Shown: positions 47,267 to 59,800, numbered from the stretch's first letter. The stretch: 64,000 bases of DNA from Phaeosaccion multiseriatum (GCA_965112735.1 OZ218952.1:4216001-4280000), one strand, 5' to 3'. Translations and numbers: made by a program. Notes: generated from the sequence alone by a model not told the origin.

Positions 47267-48738
47267 ATGGCGGGGCTGCGAGCATGCCAGCAGCGGATGA
47301 CGAGTGCGCTTTGGAGGGGCGGGCGGGAGCGAGCTTTTGCAGCGGTATGCTCAAACTCTACACTCCCCTCCGCCAACGCATCGTCCTCATGCTCTCTAAC
47401 GACGAGGAATTATCTCACGGTCAGCAGCAGCAGCAGTAGTAGCCGTAATGTGGGTGGGAATAGGAGCCCGCAGAGACGAAGGACGAGGAGGCGGAACGAC
47501 GAGCCTGTCCCCGCTGCAGGAAGCCAAAGCCACTGCTATCAGTCAGCAGCTTGGGCGTCGTCGATACCACCGCCCGAAGCAGCGGCATTGCTGTCGGGAA
47601 CGAATGCATACAGAGGAGGAGTGATGCTTTCCGGTGCCCAAGCGAAGCGTGCAGGGCCCCAGTTGGAGCAGCGGAGACTCGCACGAAGCTTTAGTGCGTC
47701 CCCTGCTGCTGCCGCTGCTCCTGCGAGGATGGAGATGGATGAGGATGACAGGCAGCAACAGCTCAATTCCACTGGTAGCCGCACAGATGCGAAGGTCCCC
47801 GCTGCAGAGACTGCGGTTACGGCGTCAGCATCAACCGCGGCGGCTGTGCCTCCCGCATCAGGCCGGCGAAGGAAGCTCCGCCCCAGGCCGCCTCCTATCT
47901 CCCTGGTACGTGCTCTCTTCTGTAGCGAGTCGTGTGGCTCCGGCTACGCGTGGCAATGCGGCGCTGCATACCCATCACATGACCGATCGTAAGGAGGAAG
48001 CGGGAGGCTTCTCGTCGGCGATATCTCGAGACACTCACATCGTTTTGTTCCTCTCTCTCTCCCCCCTTCCCTCCCTCCCCTCTGTCCCGTTCCTCCCCCG
48101 CCCACCCATTTGCACAGACGGATGCCGCAGCCGCTCGCGTGAAGGAGCTCATGGCCTTGAAGCCAGGGGCGCAGGGGGTGAAGCTCGGAGTGAAGCGGAG
48201 GGGTTGCAACGGCTTCTCCTACGTGATGCAGTATCTGGAGGAGGGAGAGCAGCCCGACAAGGGCAGCGAGGAGGTGGCGGAGAAGTGAGTCGCCGGGGGG
48301 GGCGGCGGGAGATGGGGGGGGGTTGGATGCCCAACTGCAAGCGAGGGGCTGCGACTCTCGACTTTCCCCTGTTTCTTGTCTGCGGGAGTGGGAGAGTTCT
48401 GGGGTGTGCGAGTGGTGCCGAGAAGGCTCTCTCCCTTCTGCACCGCTCCTTTCTTACCCATCCCCGTCCTCCCTCCCCCCCCCCCTCCTCTTGCCGCTCT
48501 GTCTGCCTATCTGTCTTGTCTCCACTCTCCCCCCCTCTCTCCACTCCCTCTGTACTCTGCTCGTTCTGAACTCCCCCTACAACGAAAAGGGGTGTCCGTG
48601 TGTTTGTGGACAAGGCGGCAACGTTCTACATCGTGGGCACTGTGATGGATTGGGAAGAGACGGAACTGTCCTCAGAGTTCACCTTCACCAATCCCAATGC
48701 GAAAGGCTCTTGCGGCTGTGGAGAGAGCTTCAATGTCT
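47267..48738 (+). CDS. ISCA1: Mitochondrial iron-sulfur cluster assembly A-type protein (ISCA1)
   Basis: A-type carrier or scaffold for maturing [4Fe-4S] proteins. Exons: 47267-47905, 48118-48284 and 48590-48738 (phases 0 and 2 agree). The conserved domain starts TDAAAARVKELMALKPGAQG, has the first ligand Cys in RRGCNGFSY and the CGCG pair in KGSCGCGESFNV at the C-terminus, as in ISCA1/IscA. The N-terminus MAGLRACQQRMTSALWRGGR is a plausible mitochondrial presequence. It is followed by an unusually long, low-complexity extension of about 200 aa (Ser/Ala/Arg-rich) before the domain. An upstream in-frame start at 47075 is possible but less presequence-like. The 3' flank carries two degenerate copies of the last-exon end. 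Confidence 0.9.
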
Positions 48739-48846
48739 GATTCATTCGGAGAGGGCTTCAGCGGCTGTGGAAAAACCTTGATTGATTGATTCGGAGAGAC
48801 TTTCAGCAGCTGTGGACAGAGCTTGGATGTCTGATTGATTCGAAGA
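48703..48846 (+). repeat. Triplicated terminal-exon segment of ISCA1
   Basis: The coding end (TGCGGCTGTGGAGAGAGCTT then CAATGTCTGATTCATTCGG) is followed by two tandem diverged copies near 48752-48795 and 48796-48846 (AGCGGCTGTGGAAAAACCTT.. and AGCAGCTGTGGACAGAGCTT..). Each retains the GGCTGTGGA-like core and the stop-proximal TTGATTCGG sequence; unit about 46-50 bp. Confidence 0.9.
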
Positions 48847-50082
48847 TAGTTGATGGTCGATGAGGTGTCAAGTCTTGTGGCGAAGTGCATGTATAATGCC
48901 CCGAGGGAGGAGCACGGTGATGGCGGAAAAGGGAGAGGCGGCGGCACATCCAGACACGCGCAGCGTAAGGGCACGCAGTATGGCCATGGAACTTTTGGTC
49001 TCGGGGTGGTGTGTCGCTGGACCCAGCCGGGGAAATTTGTCGTAGGCCTGAAAGACCGTAGTAGCGTCGAATGTCTATTCTGCTTTGCGAATCTCATACT
49101 TCGTAGTACTTGACGGCAGACTTGGAAGGCTTTTACGATCCGCGACGGTTCGAAGGCCCCTCTCCGTAGGCGGTACCATCGCAGATTGTAAGGCTTTCTG
49201 GACTTGGTGGTAATATATGTCAGCACCACAGCAATGACCTTCGGCGTTACTACCGGACACTTGCCCCGCTACAGAGGCAGAGCCTTGGGCCTGGCAATTG
49301 ACTGGGGCAGAAGAGCCGCGATGGCAATCAAACAAGTCAAAAGGCCAGACCAAAGTATGGGACGAAACAATAATAGCCTTGTGGCTTGTATAAAAAAAAG
49401 CCTTGTGGCTTGTATATTTATATTTCGAGCAAAGTTTTGTCCCGTAAGATTACGTACGATAGCAAAAGCCCCTCAGAGATGGCGCCCCATGGCCCAATAC
49501 CTGGTAGATAGGAAGACACGTCAGAGCGCCAAAAATGATCCCGTTCATTGATACAATTACAATTGAATAGGCACAGTACGGTAGTGAGCCACCGGCCACA
49601 CTTGCAACAGTGTGCCTTGGGGGGTCCTTCCCACCCCAACCCACCCACCCCTACCCTCCCGCCCACCCTCCCTCCAATCTTCTCCTTCCCCACCCTCCTC
49701 CTCCTCCCCTTCCTGGTATTGTCAGAGCACTCCTGGTTACTCCTCCTAACTCTCCATGGCCCTCCCTCCCTCGCCCCCCCCCCCCCTTACCCCATTGAGT
49801 ATCGCAGTTCCTGTGCTCCTCCTCCTACTCCGCCGTCAGCCCTCCCCCCGTACCCGTCCCATCCTCCTCCCTTCCAGCTCGGGAGTAGTCAAAACGTCAA
49901 CTCCAAACTCCCTCCCTCCCCACGCCTACCCCGAGACCCTGAGATCACTGCACCATTATCCTCTCTCTCTCTCTCCCTCCCTCCCTGTGTCTCTCTTTCT
50001 CTCTCTCTGTCTTGTCTATCTGTCTGTCCGTCAGTCAGTCAGTCAGTCAGTCTGCCTGTCTGCCTGTCTGTCTCTCCTTGTC
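48847..50082. other. Convergent intergenic region between ISCA1 and STT3
   Basis: No convincing gene. A short direct repeat, AGCCTTGTGGCTTGTAT, occurs twice around an A-run at about 49.376-49.42 kb, and C-rich and (CAGT)n stretches lie near 50.03 kb just before the STT3 stop. Confidence 0.5.
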
Positions 50083-53000
50083 CTACTTCTTGACGAGCTT
50101 CGCGGGCATCTCATAGACGACCCATCGGCGATTGTGCTCCTCTCCGGGTGGCACGGGTCCCTCGCAGGCGAGGTCGGTGCAGCCACACTTCTTCTTTGGC
50201 ACGTCTAGGCACGGCCGATCGCAGCCCTCGCCTCTCATGTCGCCCCCTACACGTGTACACGCACACGCACACACACACACACACACAAACAGAGAGAGGG
50301 AGAAAAAGATGAAAAAGAATGTGAGAAACCTGCTTTTGCTTGTGTGTGGCATGACATACACTGCTGCTCATGTCCTCACTCACCTTCCACAGCCGCTCCC
50401 GCCAACGCGCTAAAGCTAAAGGCGTGTCCATCCCCTGCGGCCCTCGCAATGGCGAAGTAACGCTTGCCCGCATTCTTGGTGTGGGTGTAAATGAGGTTGT
50501 AGTTGGCTCCTGAGTAGCCTCCGACGTACTCCTTGCCCTCGAACAAGCTCTCCGAGCTGAAGCAGCCCAAGTAGCGAGCGTCTTCGCCCTTTGCGACGGC
50601 GCCTTCGGTCTCTCTGTGAGGAGGGACATGAAGCAAGGGATGGAAATTTGACACTGGCATTTGAGCAGAGGGCGTATACGGGCATATGGACACACACATA
50701 CATACACAAAAACACAAAAACACACACAAAAGATAGCTCTGTCGCTCCCTCCTCCCTTCCTGCTCTCCCTTCCTTCCCTCCCTCCCTCCCTCCCTCCCTC
50801 CCTCCCTCCCTCCCTCCCTCCCTCCCTCCCTCCCTCCCTCCCTCCCTGAGGACGTACTACCAGCTACACACACACACACACGTACGTTTCCTTCCTAGCC
50901 CCCTTCTTGCCAGTCCCCATGGAGGCGGCGTTCGGAGTGGGTACGGTGTTAGGCTTGGGAAGCACTCGATAGATCCTCACGATCCAGTGCTCGCTGGTGA
51001 AGGCTTCTTCCATGGTTGTCAGGTCAAAGTCTTTGTTGCCAATCTCGCGGCCCCGAGCACGATCGAAACCTGCGGGTTTGTTGTACTCCACCTTTTGTAC
51101 ATGGTGTGATGATATGGGTAGGGTAGGGTAGGGTAGGGTAGGGTAGTGTAGGGTAGCGTAAGGTAGGGTAGGGTAGGGTAGGGTAGGATAGGGTAGGGTG
51201 GGGTAGGGTAGGGTAGGGTAGGGTAGGGTAAGGTAAGGTAGGGTATCGGGTAGTGGTTAGGATAGAGTGGGGTAGGGTCGGGTATAGGGTGGGAGTTTTT
51301 AAAAGGGTAGGGTGGGGTAGGGTAGCGCAAGGTATCGGGTAGGGTGGGGTAGTCAGGGTAGGGTAAAGGGTGGGGGGGGGGGGAAAGGTAGGGTAGGGAA
51401 GGGAAGGGGAGAGAAAGGAGGATGATGAGGAAAGGCGATGAGAACACAGGGGCAGGCGAGTCACAACACATGTACATCACCACACCATGCCTTCATCCAC
51501 ACTTCTCTTCTCGTTGGTATCTCTTCCACTCCCCTCCCTCCCCCCCCCCCCGTCCCCTTCCTTTGCTTACCTTCATCTCGCCAAAGCGGTAGTAGCAGAG
51601 CTTGTAGGCCACGCAGTTGTGCAGCGTGGGGCTTCCTGAAGGGCCTACATCGAACTGCCCCTGACTCGACATAAAGTCGGCCTCCCCGGGCATGTCTTTG
51701 GGGTACACACCGGACCCAATTCGCACCTGCAACAATAGCAGCAGCAGCAGCAGTATCAGCAGCAAGAGGAGGATGTTCGTGTGAGCCGAGGAAGATGGTA
51801 ACGTACGTACGTAGGTAGCCCATCACCAACATCAGATCTCCAATGAGAACGCTTTAATTCATTCTTTAACGTTCCTCAATGAGCACTTACCGGCCACAGG
51901 AACTTGTTGATATCGTCGCTGCTGTAGCCTGTGAGTCCACCGAAGATCACCAACACGTAGTCCACGTCCAGCGACTCCAAGATGGGGTAGGCCTGTGTGT
52001 TTGTGAGCGATTGAGGAGAGTGCAGTGCCGTGAGATACGTGTGTGTGTGTGTGTGTGTGGAGAGAGAGAGAGAGGTGAGGGGAGGGGATTGAGGGTGAGA
52101 GTCTCCTGTCTCTCTCGCTCTCTCTGTCCGTCTGTCTCTTATGTCAGAAGGATACAAGACCCCCTTCTCTCCTCTTCCTCTGGCCCGCTCTCCCTCTGGA
52201 TTCCTCTCTCTCTCTCTGCCCCCCCCCCCCCGTGATGTACCTCACTCACTCACTCACTCACTCACTCACTCACCCTCTCCTCCGTAGACGCTAGAGCCCT
52301 CCCCACGGTGGCGATGTGTGTGTTGTTCCACGTGTTGTTGTCCACCAGCACGGTCCTGTTACTCATGGCAGACATCTGATATCCGTAGTCCCACCAGGAC
52401 ATGATCTTGGCGTCAGGGTCGGTGTTGTGTCTCAACTGAGGACACGGGGAGAAAGGGAGGGAAGGGAAGGCAGGGAGGGAAGGGAGGGAGGGAGGGGAGG
52501 AAGGGGAGGGACAGGAGGGAGGGAGGGGAGGGAGGGGAGGAAGGGGAGGAAGGGGAGGGAGTGTGCGGTGAGTGCGTTCGCGAGTGCGTGCCGAGACTCT
52601 TGAGGCTGCCACTGCCACTGAAGCTGCCCGTGCCCCCCACGGGTGTGCGCTGCACTGGCGGGGGTCTCGTCTTCCTTCTTTCCTCTACTTATGACACTCC
52701 CTCCCCTCCCTCCTTCCCCCTCCTTCCCTCTCCGCCCTTCCTCTCTCTCACCCAGTAGTACGCCTCGCGATAGTCGTCATACAAGACCCTCTCCCCGCTC
52801 TGCGTCCTGCCCGCCTCAATCACAATGGAGGGGCTGCTGTACGCCAGACTCGATACGTAAGTGGAGTGGTATGAGTAGAGGCACATGAGCATGGCCACTC
52901 CCACCAGAACTCCGCCAGACAACATGGAGCCCACGCCTGTTGGGGAAGGAAGGCAGTGGATGGCAGTGGAAGGTACAGGAAGGGGAGGGAAGGGAAGGGA

Positions 53001-56000
53001 AGGGAAGAGAAGGGAAGGGAAGGGAAGGGAAGACAATCAAAGAATGTGGCGGGGAAGGGAGGGGAGGAAAGCGTCGCAAGGGAGAGAGGACTGGGGCATG
53101 CGTAAACACAGAGCACACACATACACGCACAAAGGAGAGAGACAAGACAATACGACTTCCCTACCTACCTACACACACAGACAGAGAGAAGACACGCACA
53201 AGGAGAGAGACAAGACGACTTCCCTACCTACCTACACTCACAGACAGAGAGAAGACACGTCTTACCTACGGGCGAGGCCTTACTTGACCTCTTCTTGCTT
53301 ATGTAACTTCCCTCGACGGCATCCTCGGGCTTCGAGAACTGCACAGATAGCAGACAACCAAGACGACCACCACGAAGAGGAGAGCGAGAAGCACGATGAG
53401 CGAAGCAGCGAAGGAGTACGCAAAGAGGGTCATGCAAGGGAAGGGTGGGGAAGGAGGGAGGAGGAAGGGAATGAGCTCTGGGAAAATATCCAATAGTCTA
53501 ACAAGTTTAGCAGTCTAATGGTAGGCACAAGACACTCTCCCTCCCCTCCCCTTCCCTCCCCTCCCCTCCTCACCTTGAGGATTGCCGAGAAGCGCTGCAG
53601 CACCTCCGACAGCCCAACAGCAGCAAGGATGCAGGCAATCGGCGCCAGCGTAAGCATCAGCCGCACCATCACACCCGCAAAGTACCACGACAGGGTTCCG
53701 TAGATGATGAGGAACATGGCTCCATCCGAGCAGTCTCGGTATAGGAAGAACAGCCTAGTTGTGGGTTTTTGCGGGTTACCATACCGAAACAAAGGAGTGG
53801 ATGGGTGGGTGGGTGTGGGTGGAGAAGGTGAGAGGTGGACAGAGGTGTGAGGTGTGAAGGTTGTTGCTAGCCCCGCAGTGGAGTATAGTGGAGGGTGGGG
53901 ACGGAGAGTGGGACGTTTGAGAGGGGCTCTCCCTCATTCTCTCACTCTCGCTCTGTGCTCATCCACGCCCTCACTCTCTCCCTCCCTCCCTCCCTCCCTC
54001 TCTCAATCCCCCCCTCACTCTCCCTCACTCTCTCTCTCCCTCCCTCCCTCCCTCCCTCCCTCCCTCCTTCCCTCCTTCCCTCACCCACTTCAACTCACCC
54101 AACCGGCGCGAGAGGCACGAGAATATGAAGGTCGAAGAAGAAACTCGTCCACGTCGTGGGCTGGTGCTCCGACACAGAGGCGATGATAGGGATGTACTTG
54201 GATGCGTAGGTAGGGTCGAGGAGCGTCAGAGAGCGGCCTGTCCACTGCACAATGCCCAGCAGTTGGGCCGTGAGCAGCAGCAACGCCACAAGACTTACTA
54301 CCGACACTGCGGCGCTTATCAACACGCGCTGGGAAGAGATGGATGTATATAGAGAGGGAGAGAGAGAGAGAGAGACAGGGAGGGAGTGGGGGTGAGAGAG
54401 AGGAAGGGAGGGAGAGGGGGTGAGAGAGAGCGAGCGAGCGCCGAACATGCATGCAGAGCGCAGTTTGTAGAGTGTGCGTGGAGAAGACATGTGACCTAAA
54501 CCTAAACTCCAACTCAACTCCTAACCCTCACCTTGAGCAGCTTGGCGTTGATTTCCGAGAAGAGATAGTTGAGCACCGCGTACACCTGCAGCCCTAAGAA
54601 CACTCCGTGAGATGCGGCGCACTCCGCTTGCATGATGACGTTAAAGCCCACGAAGGGAACCTTTGGTTGCCGAGAAGGGAGGGGGGGTAGGGGTGGCGTA
54701 GGGTAGGGTAGACGAGGGTAGGACGGTTGCGTGCATCGCGGGTTAGGGAAGAAGAGAGAGAGGGAGAGAGAGAGAGAGTGTGTGCGTGTGAGAGAGAGAA
54801 AAGGGGGGAGATCGAGACAGAGAGAGAGACGCGCAAGGCCACACCTTACCTGCATGGCCAGGAGAGAGCCGAGAGCGTAGAAGGTGCTGTATGCAATGTA
54901 CAGTCTGCTGGAGTACCGCCCCGCCACCACCATGACCACACAGTAGATGGGGATTATGTTGATGATGAACACGTAACCGCCCCAGGCCTGAGACGTCAAG
55001 AGGAAAAAGCACACAAAGGTGGTGAATCACAGGTACATTTTAAAGAGTAAGAAAGAGAGAGAAGAGAGAGGAATACACACATTAAGGTGGTGAATCACGG
55101 TACTTTTAAGAGTAAGAAAGAGAGGGAGGAGAGAGAGAAAGAGGGGACAGAGAAGGAAGCGAGAGAGAGTAAGATAAGGGTAGGAAATCTTACGTACCGC
55201 CACCATGTAAAAGTACGCCAGGGCCGTGAGGGCCGCCCACGCCATGGAGCCTGTGTTGACGCTCTTGACCCACAAATAAAACACAAACAGGAGGGCAAAG
55301 ATAGCCACGCCCTCGTTGTCGTAGCTGAGGGGGGGGGGGAGGGGAGGGGTGGGGAAGGTGGGGAGAGAGAGGGAGACAGAGGGAGGGGGAGGGACAGAGG
55401 GAGGGGGCTGTAGGTATAAGGAGGAAGATGGAGGCCCACACAGAAAGAGGAGAGAGAGGAGAGAGAGAGAAAAGGGATGGGAGACGCAGGGAGACTCGTC
55501 GCTCCACTCTCACTCACCTGCCCCCCACGCTTCTGGAGATGTACGACGGCACGATGGCCGTGAACGCCGCCGCCAGCAGCGCCGTTGAGGAGCGCTTGGT
55601 GACCTCATAGGTTAGGCAGTAGCTTGCCACCGCGGTGTTCGCCGCAAAGAGAGGCGCCAAGAAGACGCACATGTTGCGAATGTTGATGGTGAAGTTGAGC
55701 AAGTTGAGCAGCCAGTAGAAGACGGCTGCAGTGAGCATGAGGCCAGGGTAAATGGTGCCTCCAATTGTGCGCCCCAGCGGGTACCATCCCCTGTCGTCGA
55801 ACCAGTCCAAAAAGTCCAGAAACCCCTCAGCCGCGAGGTACTTTGTGGTGCGAAAGTTGAAATACGGGTCAAACTCGTGAATAACACTCTCGTACCGCAC
55901 CACGGCAAAGAGGCGGATGAAAAAGGCCATGAGGCAAATAAGGCCCAAGATGCCGTACTTGAGAATCACGGGAAGCCCCGTGCTCTCCTCCTCCTCCGGC

Positions 56001-56668
56001 CGGTACACTTCCCCCCCCCCTTTGGAGTCTGCGTATTCATCGCTCTTGCCCTCCGCACTTCGCCCCCCCCCCCCTCCCCCTGCTGCTGCTGCTGCTGCTG
56101 GGATGAGGACGGACGGGTGGGGAGTGCAAACGACAGTCAAGTTGATGGACCATGGCATGAGTGCGCAGACATAACACTCCTTGTCCCCTTGCCCAGCCAC
56201 TCAAACTCTGTCTGTCCCTCTCTCTCTCTCACGCCCTGTGTTCAGCAGGGCTCGGGCCCCGCCTCAGGCCCACCCCGAAGGTTGATGCTATGTTCACACA
56301 GGGGATGTATATACACTGCGTGTACTTACTTACGCACAGACTAGTGGACTTTGGTCAAGCAAAGCGGCGTGTCGACTGACCGCCCCTCCCCTCTCTCTTT
56401 GCCTCTTCCGGTGAGCAAGGCAGAGCACCACCACCGACAAGCTCGCTTCCTTGCACCGATAACCTCGCTTCCTTCACAAGCCATCTCAAGCATACAACAA
56501 GGATCTCCTTATTGCAAAGTAAGCATGGAGTAGCCCTGTGAGGCAAGGCGATCCCCCCCCCCAAAAAAACACCTGTCCCGTATCCTTCTGCGCTCTTCTC
56601 TCCGTACCTTTGCTACCTCCGGACCCTCCCGTCGAGCCGTTAGCGCTCGGCCTCTTCTTTGCAGGCAT
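50083..56668 (-). CDS. STT3: Oligosaccharyltransferase catalytic subunit STT3 with an extra C-terminal Cys-rich domain
   Basis: Transfers the lipid-linked oligosaccharide to Asn in ER N-glycosylation. The start [20 protein letters not shown] at 56668 splices (phase 1) to an exon at ~56.09-55.52 kb. About 15 exons follow to the TAG at 50083. Core motifs: [20 protein letters not shown] (first DxD-type acidic motif region), multiple TM helices, [40 protein letters not shown] (WWDYG acceptor-sequon pocket), [15 protein letters not shown] and [14 protein letters not shown] near the DK-type motif. Beyond the usual end, after [17 protein letters not shown], two more exons add [40 protein letters not shown] and a six-Cys segment ([20 protein letters not shown]) ending [15 protein letters not shown]. 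This extension looks lumenal and WSC-like. Introns hold (GGGTA)n and other repeats. Confidence 0.92.
51116..51370. repeat. Degenerate (TAGGG)n array in an STT3 intron
   Basis: About 250 bp of GGGTA/TAGGG units with variants (GGGTAGCGTA, GGGTAAGGTA, GGGTATCGG). It resembles a shortened telomere-type unit, but it is intronic and the unit is 5 bp. Confidence 0.9.
53130..53266. repeat. Tandem duplication of an STT3 5' splice-site-proximal segment
   Basis: Two roughly 66-bp copies share GACTTCCCTACCTACCTACA followed by CACAGACAGAGAGAAGACACG. The right copy abuts the donor of the minus-strand exon that ends at 53266. Confidence 0.85.
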
Positions 56669-56879
56669 CCCAACCCCCCCCTCCAGGAATCTCTGCCCCT
56701 TCTTCACTTCTTGAAGCAAAGTTTTGTTTGTTCTCTCCTTGCATGGCGGCCTCCTCACCGATCGGGTTACGTAATGAAGAACCATCTGTGAGAGCACCAC
56801 CAACTGCCCTTCTTCCTTTCATTTTTCCTTCCTTTTGTTTTGCTTTTTTGTTTTGTTGGAGCAACTTGTACATGTGGAG
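56669..56879. promoter_or_regulatory. Putative bidirectional promoter (STT3 / MFS transporter)
   Basis: 211 bp between the divergent ATGs at 56668 (-) and 56880 (+). Contains T-rich segments near 56.82-56.86 kb; no defined TATA box is seen. Confidence 0.5.
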
Positions 56880-59800
56880 ATGGGGTTAAGAGGGCTCTTG
56901 GCGCCCCTTGTGTTTGCGTTACGCTTGTCACTGCTCCTGCTGCTGCTTCCGAAACTGTCGGCTTGGAGTGGGCCTCTGGCATTTGTAAGAGGGAACAGCT
57001 TGGATTGGGTGAAGGGAGACGGTGCGTGCCGAAATAACGGTGGTAGCAGCAGCAGCTTAAGGCGTAGGGTGCTACCGCCACAGCTCCTTCAGCTAAGGGG
57101 CGGACATCGACCGACTGGGAGCAGCACAAGTCGCCGAGAAAGTGAAGCGGGGAGGGAGGAAACAAAAGGAGCAGCAGCGGCGGCTTTGACGGCAATCGGC
57201 TCCCATGGGGGGAAGGAAGGGCTCAGTCCAACGAAGAACAACGCGGTATCCCGACGAGAGATGAACGTCGCATACGTTATCACGGCGGGTACGTTTTCGG
57301 AGAGTGAGTGCCGAAAACGCAGTTGATCTGATCAGCACCCAACCCCATCCCTATCCCCAACTACCATTCCCAACGCACGCCCTCCCTCACTCTAAGTGAC
57401 CTTTGCCGCCGGGTTTATCGTGTACCTGGAGCGGCAGGGCTTCAGCGTAGCCTTCACGGCCATGGCCAAAGCAGCCCAACTGGAGGAAGATAAGAAGGGA
57501 GCGGTGCTGTCCGCCTACTTCTACGGGTACACTCTCTCTCAGGTGGGTCATATGGGTGTGGGGCGTGAGGGCGAGGGGTGAGGGTTGAGGGGTGAGGGCA
57601 GTTGTGAAAGCACGCGAGAAGACAAGTCAACCAATCAGTCAATCCGCGAAACTGTGTGTATGGACTGTTATTCTGCTTTTGGAATTTTGTGGTGCAAGTT
57701 TTCATCGTGGGTCGATTGCTAAAAGCTTGCCACCTCTCTGCAGTTGGCTTCGTGCGTTCCCCACTTTGTTGCTGCACTCGGTACCTTAAGCTTTCCCTCC
57801 CCCCATTGTGTGACCCCTCACCACACGTCGCCTCGTCACCCCCTCGCCCCTCCCCATTCCTTGTACATGTACTATGACTGTGTGTGTACTGTGCAGATCC
57901 CGGGGGGCTGGCTCACAGAGCGCATCGGTGCATCACCCGTGGTACTGGCAAGCTTTGTGGGCTGGGCAGTGATCAGCTTGCTCACTCCAACCTCCGTGGC
58001 CGCTGAGGCAGGGTAAGAGAGAAGAGAGAGAGATAAGCGAGAGAGAGAGAACGAGAGAAACAGAGCGGGAGGGAGGAAGAGACGGAAAGAGAGAGCGGGG
58101 GGGGGGGGATAGAAAAAGCCCCTAGGGGCGGAGCGTTCTTGTTTCCGTCTGTTTGCCCGGGATCGATCCCAACCGGATGGAAGTCCGTTCTCTAAGGCCT
58201 TGGCCTGTGCCTCGGCTGCTCACACCACCTTCGTTGTTTCGGACCCTCGACGAGGCGTCCGTTACCTCGGCAGCAGGATTCTCTCTCTCTCTCTGTGTGT
58301 GTGTACGTGTGTGTGTTTGTCTCTCTCTTTCTCTCTGACGGTCTCTCGCTTCGTCTTCGAAACTCACTCACTCACTCACTCACTCGCACACTGCAAACAC
58401 ACACACACACTCACATTCACCAACACCCACACCATCAACGCACACACATGCACACACGCGCGCCGACCGCATGCACAGCTTCAAGAGCGTGATGGCGTGT
58501 CGAGTCCTCATGGGGGTCACCCAAGGGTTGGTGTTTCCCGCCCTGCACCACATTCTCGGCCGGACCATTCCGACCTCTGCTCGCACTGGCCTTGTATCTC
58601 TCGGTTCCTCGGGAATGTTTGTTGGGTCGGCTGTCGCCCTCACACTGGTGCCGGCCCTTGTACTAAGGGCAGGGGCGGGGGCCCCGCTGAGGTTGGTGGG
58701 GCTGCTCGGTCTGGGGTGGGCGGCGATTTGGTTGGCCGTGGACAGAATCCTCAAGCCACTGCAGCAGCAGCAGCAACAGGAGGAGGAGGAGGAAAGATCT
58801 CCACTATTATTATCATCTTCTTCTCTCAACGAGGGCAGCGCCCGGACCCCATGGGTGCGCATGCTGATGGATCCTGCAGTGTGGGCTCATATCGCCGGCA
58901 ACTTCTCCCACGCCTACACCCTCTTCGTGCTGATGAGCTGGCTGCCTACCTACTTTGAGACCTTCCTCGGCACTTCGCTGGCGGCCATGGGCAAAGGGGT
59001 GACTGCCCTGCCGTACGTGGCCATGTTCCTCACCACCAACGGGGGAGGGCTGGTTGGTCAGTGGGTGAGGTACGTTGGACATACACACACACGTAAAACA
59101 CACACACGCATAGAGAGAGGAGAGAGAGAGAGAGACGCACGCAAACCCACCCACATGGCGAGAGAGACACACACGCACACGCATACAGACAGAGAGAGCG
59201 AAGGAAAGAGAGCGAGATACACGCGCACATTCACACCCACCCACACGCACCCACACCCACCCACACGCACACACTCGCACACATGTGATCGCTCTATCGC
59301 TCACCGCCGAGTCCTTGCGCCCCCCTCCTCCCTCCTCTCCCTCCCTCCCTCCCTCCCTCCCAAAGCGACTTCCGCCTGCGTCGGGGCCTGGACTCCCCCC
59401 AAGCACCACCCATCTTTTCTCGCAAGGTGTGCAACACGCTGGGCTTCTTGCTCGCCGCCGTCGGAGTAGCGATGATGCCCAGTGCTCGGTACGTTAGTTT
59501 TTATGTTGAGGGAGGGAGGGAGGGAGGGAGGGATGGAGGGGGAGGGAGGGAAGGGGGTGGAGGGGGAGGGAGGGAAGGGGATGGAGGGGGAGGGAGGGAA
59601 GGGAATGGGAGGGAGGGGAGGGGAGGGGAGGGGAGGGGAGGGGAGGGGAGGGGAGGGGAGGGGGAGGGAGGGGAGGAGGAGAGGGGGAGGGAGGGGAGGA
59701 GGGGAGGGAGAGGAGGGAGGGAGGGAGAGAAGGGAGAGCGGGAGGGAGAAAGGGAGAGAGACAGACGGACAGACAGAGGGAGGGAGAGTGGAAGGTCGTC

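Noticed and set aside
48672-49229. 185-aa minus-strand ORF with internal repeats
   Set aside because: Antisense to the ISCA1 last exon and its tandem copies; the repeats come from the DNA duplication and no domain is visible.
51019-51483. Tyr/Pro/Leu-rich ORFs near 51.0-51.5 kb
   Set aside because: Translation of the (TAGGG)n array inside an STT3 intron.
58130-58290. Possible tRNA-like segment with GGGATCGATCCC
   Set aside because: It does not fold into a cloverleaf by eye, lacks consensus A and B boxes, and lies in a transporter intron.
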